Shown here: one piece after another, positions 33,043 to 40,901 of the stretch
Layout of the letters: each line of letters begins with the position of its first letter
Position numbering within the stretch: the stretch's first letter is position 1
NCBI RefSeq assembly: GCF_005796105.1
Contig: NZ_VAUO01000004.1
Span: forward strand, 62,001 to 126,000
Direction of reading: 5' to 3'
From: Pseudomonas mosselii
GTDB lineage: Bacteria > Pseudomonadota > Gammaproteobacteria > Pseudomonadales > Pseudomonadaceae
Length of the DNA: 64,000 nt
Program-made: the position numbers and the translations under genes
The notes under the pieces: generated by a model
Databases searched by the model: none
What the model was told of the DNA's origin: nothing
The model's input: the letters and a program-made list of their open reading frames with translations, nothing else

Positions 33043-36000
33043 TCATTCAACAAGGGCGTAACTTTGCATTCGCAGGTAACGGTAATCGGGTCCGACATAT
33101 TCATGTCGCAGCGAAATTGTCTGCTGCTCCGAGTACGCGACGAACGGAATCTTCCATGTTTTAGGTTGGCCATCGGTAAAGTCAAAGACATGACTCACCG
33201 TGTGTTCGCCCCCCTTGGCGTCCTTTATCACCGCGATCAAGCGGAACGCTCGATCACTGCCTTTGAGTTCCCCTCCGAGTGCTTGCGCTACAACTTCGAA
33301 CTGATACCGCTTACCCGGAGTCACCCCCCCCAATGTCCAATCCTGCTGCTGATTGGTGTCGGCAGCACCGATAAAGCTGGCCCCCTGCCATTTCGGCCCA
33401 AACTCATTGGCCTCCAACCGGTTCTTCTCGGACAGCGACAACTGCAGCGGGAAGTAGAATGGTCTGTCGGCGCCCAGCACGCCGGCCGGCGCGGCCTTTG
33501 TGTAGATATCCTTACCCAGGTACGCTTCGGCACCCGCACGGCTTGATTCATGATGGATATCGACTTCCTCACCTGCCGTGTAGGCGGCCTTCAACGCCTC
33601 GAATGACAAGGGGCGCTCGCTCCCCGCACGCGTATAGAAAGCGCCATAGGTTGGGTCATACAACTGCCAGTGGCCATCTACTTTGATCTCAGCTACAGCA
33701 TGCCCGTCGTTCTTCGGATAGTTCAGAAGACTCACGACCCGCCCTTCCATCCCCTGCGCAGCCGCCAGCGCAAGCAAAGTATTGGTGAACGATCCGCACG
33801 CTCCTTTTCGCTCCGCTACCGTGTCGTCGGGCGACAGTGAACGGGCGTAACCGACGCTGAATCCATCGATGTAGTGCATGAACGCCAGGATCTTTTCGTG
33901 CTCGGTATGCGCATCCGCCACCAGTTCATGGGACAAGGCCTTGATCTTGAGAGTGACAGGAATGCGGAAGACGCTCAGGGGATTGCGCGGGTCATGTCCA
34001 TCCAACAGATTCCCATTGACCTCCGCAGAGGCCTGGCGTGGCTGGGTAACGACCTTCGCTGGGGAGGGCTTTTCCGTCGCTTCAGCTTGAACCTCGATCA
34101 GCCGCGCCAGCAACCTCGGCTGCCCAACAAACTCAGAAAACTCAAGGCGCACGGCCTCGACGGGTTGCTCACTGGCAAATTTCACTTCGAGGTCTTGCCC
34201 AGTTTCAGGCCGCTGAGCCGCCAACTCATGCTGCACCGTCCCATCACCGGCCAATGCCAGCACACGAACATGGCCCGCATAATTGAGTTTGTTTTCCCAT
34301 TTCAGGTGCAGGGTGCCGCGGCTGACCGCTCGCGCCAGCTTGAGATCGACGAACTCAACAGGCTGATTCTCGACGCCGGCCACGTAGTTGTTGTTGGGAT
34401 CGCCATCCAACGCATTCTCGAAACCAAACCCATCGTAGGTTTTCGAAGCGCCCATGACGGAAACATCGACCGCGGAAAACGGTGCTTTATAAACAGGCTG
34501 GTCAATCACCGTACGCCCAGCCCCCTTGGCCTCAAGGTAGTAACGCTGGCGCTCGGCATACTGATTGAAGAACCAGTCCTTGGTCAGCTTGCCGATGTGC
34601 TCAAGCTGATCGACCTCGAACACTTGATAGTCAGCTCCCTTGTACCACCCCATGTCTTGCGGGCGCACTTCGATGACTGCATCTTTCCATTGCTGATCTC
34701 CAACAGTCGTAATGACCGCATTTGGCAACGGCGTGAAATCGAGAACATTGCCTTCGTTGATAGACTGCACTTTCACTGCAAAGCGACCCGCCGCGACATC
34801 TTTGTAGTGCACCACCAAACGGTGCGGCTGGATGTCGAGGTAATCCGTGAAGGTCTTCTGCGGAAGCTGCATGAGCACGAAGGCGTTATGCCGTGCGCCG
34901 CCCTGGACAGCCTCTTTGTGCTGCGCATACCCATTGGCAAAAGCGCGTACCTGTCGCCCATCGGCAACCTGTACCGACGCCCATTCAAGGCCAGTGATGC
35001 GGCTACCGCCCACGAACGCTTTCTCACTGCCTACCTCAAGGCTCACTTGCTTGGCAAACTGCGGAGCCTGCAAGGCGATGCGCTCGATCAGCGGCGACGT
35101 ATCACCTTCAATCCAGTCGATCTGGAAGAGCAGTTCTTTCTTCGGATTGGCGTCATAGCGCATCCAGTACCCTGTGTCGTATTGACCGATGCTGTTCTTG
35201 AGCGCTTCGACACCTTGCTGCACAAGGGTATCGCCCAGAGAACTCCTGTCGATGGCAGACACCTGCTTGATCATCGGCAGTGCCGACAGCTGCGCATTGA
35301 GCACATGGGTCCGATTGGGCACTTCTTCAAAGAACAGCCCGCCCAGACGCACTTTATGGGCCAGCCCACCGTCCGCCACGTCAACCGCATATGCCTGCAG
35401 CGTGGAGTTCAAAAGCGCACGCAGCGCCTGGGCATCAGCCGCTTTCTCCTGGTACACGCTCTGCAGTACCTTCAATACATAGGTTTGAGCGAACGAGGAT
35501 TGCCAAGGCGATGCTGTCTCCACATCGTTGTAAACGTTGCGGAACTCAAACTTGTACGTGGTGGCATCGCCGACCTTGTATTGGTGGCGAGGATCAAGTA
35601 ACCACTGCACTGCTGGGGCTTTTTTGACACGTTCCTTATCGATATTGAACTTGCGCAAAATCGTTTGAAGGCCTGCCATCTTGGAGCCTTCGGCCGCCTG
35701 AAGGGCCACGATGAACGGGGAGTAAACGGCTTTACCAGTATCGGGGTCACCGTCTTTATCCTTGATGTGCATGAGTAGAACCCCGTTCTTGTCCATGGAG
35801 TACCAAGGCAAGATCGGCGTCTGGTCAGGCACCTGCTCTGCCTTGGGCTCGACCGTGGCGTAGCCGGCGCCGGGCAAGGTATTGAGGTACGCACGGCTAA
35901 TGTCGCGCCAGGCGTCTAAGCGCCCATCGACCTTGGCCAACTGGTCGAGATACTGCGCATGCTTTGCGCCATAGGTCTTACCAACCCAATAGCCCAGATC

Positions 36001-37242
36001 ACGAGGCTGGACCGCAACTTTCCACTGCCGCCATTGAGCAGAGCCGCTGAGCAGCAGCGCCCCGTCACGCAGGGCGCGGAACGAGGTGCTCTGCGGGGAG
36101 ATGCTGCGCATCTGGATATCGAGATTGCCGGGCTTTTCGTCAAAGTAGTCTACCGTCAGCTCATACCGCTGATCGCGAAGATTGTCCCGCCATTGGCCCG
36201 GCAGCTTCAGGTAAAAATAGGTGAATGGCGCAACCATTTGCCCACTGCTGTCAGGCGCCTCCCGGGCGCCCATGACAGGCTGCAAACGCCTGACCGAACG
36301 GCTGCCGATCTGCTCGACCTGGCCCCAATCATTACCGGCGATACGATTGTCGCCCTCGGCATCAGTGGTACGCCCGACGTCCAGCACGGACTCGGCACCA
36401 GAGAGCGGATCCCTGAGCGTGATCTTGTCAATAGCGACCGTCGGGTTGCTAAAACCGTATGGGTTTGCCAGGCGAAACAGCAATTCGTCCTTTCGCGGAT
36501 TCAGATCGTAACGTAGCCAATACCCTGCATCGTATCGGGGCAACCAACGCAGCAACGTATCGGTGCCTTTGCTGAACCACTGCTGGTACTGCTTGTCGCC
36601 TGTCGCATCGGCCAACGCGTGCAAGGCCAACAAGACCCTCATGTGACCGTTGAGGATGTGCGAGGGGTTGTCAACGGGTTGGGGTATTTCCTCGAACCAG
36701 GCATCGTCACCGCGCGCGAACAGAAAGCCGCCCTCGCTGAGCGGGACGAACAATGCCCGAGCGGCCTTGGTCGCCGCTTGCAAGCTGCTCTGGTCACCTG
36801 TCTGCTTCCAGTGGACGAGTAACGCCTGGATGCCGGTGGCCTGGGCGAAGGCGCTGCTCCAGGGCGCCTTTATGGCCACATCGTTGTATGTGCTGTCGAA
36901 GGTATACGGCCATATCCATAAGCCGTTCTTGTCCTGGACAAGGTTTTCCTTGAGCCAAACGATACTGGCGGCGAAGCGTTGTGGATCCGGCTTGAGACCC
37001 AGGCTTGGGTCATAATCTTCAACACCGGCATATGCCAGGGCGTACAACGCCGTCCAGGCAGGATGCGCGACCTTGCCGACACCGTCGATAGAAAGCTGCG
37101 GTATGCCTCGGCCATCGGTCATGTGTTGAGCCTGGTCAACATTGGTTTGCTGGGTCTTGGCATCGGCATGCTGGGCTGGCGAAACGAACGTCGCCGTTGC
37201 GACCAACAATAGCCCGACGATGCCTCGATTAAAGTGACTCAT
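33043..37242 (-). CDS. Exported polysaccharide-modifying protein: two glucuronyl C5-epimerase-like modules, discoidin-like and transglutaminase-like domains
   Basis: 1399 residues. A signal peptide (about 1-28, ending QHADA) is followed by two tandem modules, each with a helical barrel plus beta-sandwich. Module 1 (about 60-425) has SSAFAQATG, ILNGHMRVLLALHALAD and YDAGYWLRYD (238-246). Module 2 (about 480-875) has QSSFAQTYV, VLNAQL and YDTGYWMRYD (688-697). These match the C-terminal domain of D-glucuronyl C5-epimerase, whose catalytic tyrosines lie in a YDTGSGTIYDL-type motif. A discoidin-like beta domain (about 915-1052, ENALDGDPNNNY) precedes a transglutaminase-like core with a Cys-His-Asp triad: C1149 (GACGSF), H1181 (GHAVAEI), D1196 (LYDPTYG). 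A further beta domain (1260-1399) ends the protein. It probably epimerises uronic acids in the finished polymer in the periplasm. It overlaps the upstream glycosyltransferase gene by 14 bases; GAGG precedes ATG 37242. Confidence 0.8.
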   Translation of the reverse strand: MSHFNRGIVGLLLVATATFVSPAQHADAKTQQTNVDQAQHMTDGRGIPQLSIDGVGKVAHPAWTALYALAYAGVEDYDPSLGLKPDPQRFAASIVWLKENLVQDKNGLWIWPYTFDSTYNDVAIKAPWSSAFAQATGIQALLVHWKQTGDQSSLQAATKAARALFVPLSEGGFLFARGDDAWFEEIPQPVDNPSHILNGHMRVLLALHALADATGDKQYQQWFSKGTDTLLRWLPRYDAGYWLRYDLNPRKDELLFRLANPYGFSNPTVAIDKITLRDPLSGAESVLDVGRTTDAEGDNRIAGNDWGQVEQIGSRSVRRLQPVMGAREAPDSSGQMVAPFTYFYLKLPGQWRDNLRDQRYELTVDYFDEKPGNLDIQMRSISPQSTSFRALRDGALLLSGSAQWRQWKVAVQPRDLGYWVGKTYGAKHAQYLDQLAKVDGRLDAWRDISRAYLNTLPGAGYATVEPKAEQVPDQTPILPWYSMDKNGVLLMHIKDKDGDPDTGKAVYSPFIVALQAAEGSKMAGLQTILRKFNIDKERVKKAPAVQWLLDPRHQYKVGDATTYKFEFRNVYNDVETASPWQSSFAQTYVLKVLQSVYQEKAADAQALRALLNSTLQAYAVDVADGGLAHKVRLGGLFFEEVPNRTHVLNAQLSALPMIKQVSAIDRSSLGDTLVQQGVEALKNSIGQYDTGYWMRYDANPKKELLFQIDWIEGDTSPLIERIALQAPQFAKQVSLEVGSEKAFVGGSRITGLEWASVQVADGRQVRAFANGYAQHKEAVQGGARHNAFVLMQLPQKTFTDYLDIQPHRLVVHYKDVAAGRFAVKVQSINEGNVLDFTPLPNAVITTVGDQQWKDAVIEVRPQDMGWYKGADYQVFEVDQLEHIGKLTKDWFFNQYAERQRYYLEAKGAGRTVIDQPVYKAPFSAVDVSVMGASKTYDGFGFENALDGDPNNNYVAGVENQPVEFVDLKLARAVSRGTLHLKWENKLNYAGHVRVLALAGDGTVQHELAAQRPETGQDLEVKFASEQPVEAVRLEFSEFVGQPRLLARLIEVQAEATEKPSPAKVVTQPRQASAEVNGNLLDGHDPRNPLSVFRIPVTLKIKALSHELVADAHTEHEKILAFMHYIDGFSVGYARSLSPDDTVAERKGACGSFTNTLLALAAAQGMEGRVVSLLNYPKNDGHAVAEIKVDGHWQLYDPTYGAFYTRAGSERPLSFEALKAAYTAGEEVDIHHESSRAGAEAYLGKDIYTKAAPAGVLGADRPFYFPLQLSLSEKNRLEANEFGPKWQGASFIGAADTNQQQDWTLGGVTPGKRYQFEVVAQALGGELKGSDRAFRLIAVIKDAKGGEHTVSHVFDFTDGQPKTWKIPFVAYSEQQTISLRHEYVGPDYRYLRMQSYALVE

Positions 37243-38602
37243 TGACTACCTCAGACATCGGCAGCGTCGTGGAATGCCCATGCGACCCTGCAAGAAAACG
37301 CCCCATGTGCTCAGCGTAGGTCGCGCCCTGCCCCTGCCAGGCCAATGCGACACGACCATTGCGAATATTACCCCGCCACGTTTGCAGATCCTGGGCAGCG
37401 AAGGCTGCATCGATAGCGCGGGCGATCTGCCTGGCATTACCCATGACCGCCGAGTAGCCAAACGCATTGGCGCGCACGAACCGGTTGAGTTCGGGGGAGT
37501 CATTGGCCAGGATCGGCAAGCCCGCCTGGATGAACTCAAACAGTTTATTCGGTGTGCAGTAGTAAGAGTTGAGGTCTACATGCGGGTACGGAATGATGCC
37601 GATATCGGCGGATGCACTGTGCTGCAGCAGTTCGCTCTGGGGCACGGCAGGGAGAAAATGAATGCGGCTTCCCAGCAGTCCGATCTTCTCCGCCCTCTGC
37701 TTGAGCAGGTCGCCAAACGGGCCAAAGCCCATCATCACCAGATCGACATCGGCAGTGCTCACGTGGGCCATGGCCTGCACCAAGGTTTCCAGGTTGCGGT
37801 GAGGCGCGAACCCTCCCTGGAACAGCAGGATACGTCGCTCTGCCGACAACCCCAGCTTCTCGCGCAGCAGATCGTAATGCCCCTCAGGAGCGAAATCTGC
37901 CGGGGGATCGATGGCATTGAGCAAGGTCACTGGCTGGGGTATGGCATAACGACGCGCCATCTCCTCACCGATCGACTCATTCACGGCAAACACCAGATCG
38001 GCTTTCTTGATATGCAGCGCCTCGGCACTGGCGCAGATACGCCGCTGCGCGCGCGAGAAGGACTTCTGCTCGGGGTACAACTCATGGGCGTCGTACACCA
38101 ACGGCACGTTCCACTCGGCCGCGATTTCAGCACCTGCCTGGAGCGCAGGCAGGTCATGGACCTGCACCAGATCGGCGGTGTAGCGGCGCGCGTGCTGAAT
38201 GAACGCCTGCCTGAATGGCAGCGGATCATGCAGCATACGGTTATGGTAGCGAGCCAACAACAGCACCCTGTAGAGGCTCCAGTTCAAACGACTGGCATGG
38301 TTGAAAAAGCGCTGGAACCACCCCGTACGCCGAGGAAAACGGTTGGCGCCCCAGTTCAACAGGTCATTGAGCTTGTGCTGACGGGCCATATACCCGGTGT
38401 AGGTAGGGTTTTCTGGAATGATGAAATTCAGACCAATGCGTGTCAGCTGGATACCTTCGGCAGTGGTTTCCTCGCTTGTCTCCCCCTCGAATGACAGCGC
38501 GAGGAGCCGCACCGAATGCCCCTGAGAAATCAATGTCGATGCCTGTGCCACCACACGCCGATCCAAATGTTGGTCGTGGCATAGCATTAAAACCTGAGCC
38601 AT
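37229..38602 (-). CDS. Glycosyltransferase (GT4-like)
   Basis: 457 residues, GT-B fold. N-terminal QVLMLCHDQHLDRRVVAQA; C-domain ILLFQGGFAPHRNLETLVQA and NKLFEFIQAGLPILANDSPEL. It is a paralogue of the enzyme at 29859-31100, suggesting that the two add related sugars in one repeat unit. ATG 38602 follows AGGAGAGCCG; an in-frame extension 30 bases upstream is rejected. It is 13 bases past the methyltransferase stop, within one apparent operon. Confidence 0.84.
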   Translation of the reverse strand: MAQVLMLCHDQHLDRRVVAQASTLISQGHSVRLLALSFEGETSEETTAEGIQLTRIGLNFIIPENPTYTGYMARQHKLNDLLNWGANRFPRRTGWFQRFFNHASRLNWSLYRVLLLARYHNRMLHDPLPFRQAFIQHARRYTADLVQVHDLPALQAGAEIAAEWNVPLVYDAHELYPEQKSFSRAQRRICASAEALHIKKADLVFAVNESIGEEMARRYAIPQPVTLLNAIDPPADFAPEGHYDLLREKLGLSAERRILLFQGGFAPHRNLETLVQAMAHVSTADVDLVMMGFGPFGDLLKQRAEKIGLLGSRIHFLPAVPQSELLQHSASADIGIIPYPHVDLNSYYCTPNKLFEFIQAGLPILANDSPELNRFVRANAFGYSAVMGNARQIARAIDAAFAAQDLQTWRGNIRNGRVALAWQGQGATYAEHMGRFLAGSHGHSTTLPMSEVVNESL

Positions 38603-38615
38603 TCGGCTCTCCTCC

Positions 38616-40901
38616 CTATTGCTTGCCGGCAAGGTTCGTCAGAATCGTTCTGACAGTCCGTCCAAACCGGTTTTCAATGCGCTGGTTGAGCTGGTCCAGA
38701 CGAGACTGGTAGTCGTCCAGTGCGTTTTTAAGTTGTTGGCGTTGTGTTTCGATACTGGCCAGTTGCAGCGTGGTCTGGCCATTGATGCGCTCCGCGTCTA
38801 GTGCGCGGTCGTTGGATTGCCCCAATTGCGCTTGCAGCTCGCTGACGGAAAGCCGCAGCGCATGCGACTCGGCCTGATAGCGTTCTGCAAGCCCATGGGC
38901 TTGCTCGATAATGTGCAGATGTTCGGCGTTAAGATTTTGTAACTGCACCAGGGAACGATCGCTGTCGGCATTACGCGCCAGCAGCGCATCCCGCTCTGCG
39001 GCGAGATTCTGCAACTGCACGGCCGAGCGGTCAGCTTCCACAGCCCGCAGTATCAAAGCATCGCGCTCGGCCTCGAGATTCTGCAGTCTAACGGCCTGGC
39101 GATCGAACTCCAGCGCCCTCTGCAGCAGCGCATCACGTTCGGCGCCGAGGTTCTGCAGTTGGACAGCCTGCTGCTCCAATACTGCCAGCCGCTGTAGCGA
39201 ATCTTGCCTGTCAGCCTCCAGGTTCTGCACACGCACCGCCTGTTGGTCGCACTGCGCCACGCGCGATAGCAATGCTTCACGCTCCGCGTCCAGATTCTGC
39301 ACCTGCACGGCGAGTCGATCGGCCTCCCTTGCGCGCAGTAACAAGGCATCCCGCTCAGCCGTAACATTTTGCAGTTGCACCACGACCGCTTGAGCCTTTT
39401 GCGATTCTTGCTGGAAAGCGTCTCGCTCGGCGGTGAGGTTTTGCAACTGAACACGCATCTTGTTGATCTCGGCGCCGACCGTAGGGCCATAAACCGTCGA
39501 ATGGGCGAGCGAGCGCTCGAAACGGGGCTGAATAGCCTTGAGCACATCTGCCGGAGAAGGCCTCACCGGGTTTGCCCTGGTTGCCAATGTCGATGGGTCA
39601 AACCACAGGGCATCGGCAACCTGAACGAACACTGCACGCTGAGCATCTTCCAATTGCAGGTAGCCCACATCCTGTCCAGTGGGTGGCGTCAGCCAAAGCG
39701 CATCAGGGCCACCCCCCAGGCGCACGCTGGCGTACGGCTCAGTGGCGGGCAACGACGCCAGGATCCCGTAATACCCAGCAACCGGCGCCCGGGGCAGGTC
39801 AAGGCTCGTGCGTGCTTGCCCCTCGGCCAGCACACAGCCTTCGAAGAGGCACCCCTCTGCGTCTTCGAGCATCAGGTTCAGCGGCCCGTGGCTTCCCGCA
39901 ATACGCTCGACGAACAACTGCGGCTGAGCCTCATACAATGGGAACTGTAGGCGCAGACGACCATCGCTGCCCACGACGTGACGGGCCGCTTGGCAATAGG
40001 GCTGGAGATTGTCGCTCAATGGTTGATGGCGTAAATCAACGCAGGTTGCCGGTAAAGCATATGATCGAGCCTCGGGAACACCCGGAAGGTCCTGTGCGGT
40101 CCCCTCACGCTGGTAAATCACCAGGATTTCACTATGGCTACGGCAATACCTGCGCTCAGCCAGAGCGGGATAGATCAGGTGCGCGAGGGCTTCGGCGATC
40201 AGCGACGGTAGCGGCTCGGGTTGCTGAGCAGCATTCCCAGGCGCACCGCAAGCCGGACACAAGGCAGCCTCCCAACCAGACCATTCGCCAAGGGCCCTAC
40301 GGCGCAGCTGGGTTTCCGGCGCCAACATGGCACTCCAGGGCTCACCGGACAGCACCGTGCAGTGCACACGCCAGCCTTTGGGCGCTCGCCGGTGCAAATC
40401 CTCTATGTCGTAGCTGCGCTCATGCCAGTTGACATGGTAGTGATGCCCACAGCTCGAACATTGTGCAGTTGCATCGAGCAACTCCTCGCGAAACGGTACA
40501 GCGACCATCACCGCCTTTCTCGCGACACGGAACAGCTCACCCCAGGCAGCCGTTTCCTCGGGTTCAGGCATATGTTCCAACGCGTCGGTACTGATGACTA
40601 CGTCAAATGCGCTGTCAGCGAATGGCACGCACTGCGCAGAGCCTTTGACGCCTCTGAACGGCAGTCGCGACAGGGCTTGCTCGCTGCTGTCCAGCCCGAC
40701 CACGACGGAGCCGGTGGCCGCAGCGAGTTGTCCGCTTATTTTGCCGTCACCACAACCTACATCCAGCACTGTTGCGACACTGCCCGGCCAGAAGTCCAAG
40801 ATGGCCCTCAACAGGTTACGTTGCCCCAGTTGTAGAGGTTGATCCCAAACTTGCGAGTTTCCGTAAAGGCGGATGTCCTGACTCAAGTAATCTGCTCCCA
40901 T
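38616..40901 (-). CDS. Methyltransferase with long repeat coiled coil (WbdD-like architecture, no kinase domain)
   Basis: 761 residues. An N-terminal class I SAM methyltransferase (about 25-260; VLDVGCGDGKISG at 45-57, STDALEHMPEP near 105) contains two Cys pairs (CSSCGHH near 150 and CPACG near 217) that could bind zinc. A beta-rich domain of about 180 residues follows. Residues about 483-673 form eight 24-residue repeats of the type VQLQNLxAERDALLxRAxExDR, a predicted long coiled coil, then a tail ending RFGRTVRTILTNLAGKQ, which may bind membrane. In E. coli O9a, WbdD caps the O-antigen end and its coiled coil acts as a length ruler. Position directly after wzt (19-base overlap) supports the same role. 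No kinase motifs were seen. Confidence 0.8.
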   Translation of the reverse strand: MGADYLSQDIRLYGNSQVWDQPLQLGQRNLLRAILDFWPGSVATVLDVGCGDGKISGQLAAATGSVVVGLDSSEQALSRLPFRGVKGSAQCVPFADSAFDVVISTDALEHMPEPEETAAWGELFRVARKAVMVAVPFREELLDATAQCSSCGHHYHVNWHERSYDIEDLHRRAPKGWRVHCTVLSGEPWSAMLAPETQLRRRALGEWSGWEAALCPACGAPGNAAQQPEPLPSLIAEALAHLIYPALAERRYCRSHSEILVIYQREGTAQDLPGVPEARSYALPATCVDLRHQPLSDNLQPYCQAARHVVGSDGRLRLQFPLYEAQPQLFVERIAGSHGPLNLMLEDAEGCLFEGCVLAEGQARTSLDLPRAPVAGYYGILASLPATEPYASVRLGGGPDALWLTPPTGQDVGYLQLEDAQRAVFVQVADALWFDPSTLATRANPVRPSPADVLKAIQPRFERSLAHSTVYGPTVGAEINKMRVQLQNLTAERDAFQQESQKAQAVVVQLQNVTAERDALLLRAREADRLAVQVQNLDAEREALLSRVAQCDQQAVRVQNLEADRQDSLQRLAVLEQQAVQLQNLGAERDALLQRALEFDRQAVRLQNLEAERDALILRAVEADRSAVQLQNLAAERDALLARNADSDRSLVQLQNLNAEHLHIIEQAHGLAERYQAESHALRLSVSELQAQLGQSNDRALDAERINGQTTLQLASIETQRQQLKNALDDYQSRLDQLNQRIENRFGRTVRTILTNLAGKQ
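38945..39455. repeat. Degenerate 72-bp tandem coding repeat
   Basis: About seven to eight imperfect direct repeats of 72 bases encode the 24-residue coiled-coil unit of the methyltransferase (recurrent ttctgca-c-tg-ac and gcatc-cgctc-gc elements on the plus strand). Such in-frame repeats can change number by recombination and so alter rod length in 24-residue steps. Confidence 0.75.

Noticed and set aside
33874..35601. A 575-codon open frame on the plus strand opposite the epimerase gene
   Set aside because: Antisense shadow of a gene with a clear signal peptide and domains; no conserved motifs in the plus-strand reading.
38945..39455. Regular repeats that could be taken for a CRISPR or satellite array
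   Set aside because: The period is 72 bases, in frame, and encodes a coiled-coil repeat; no spacer/repeat structure.
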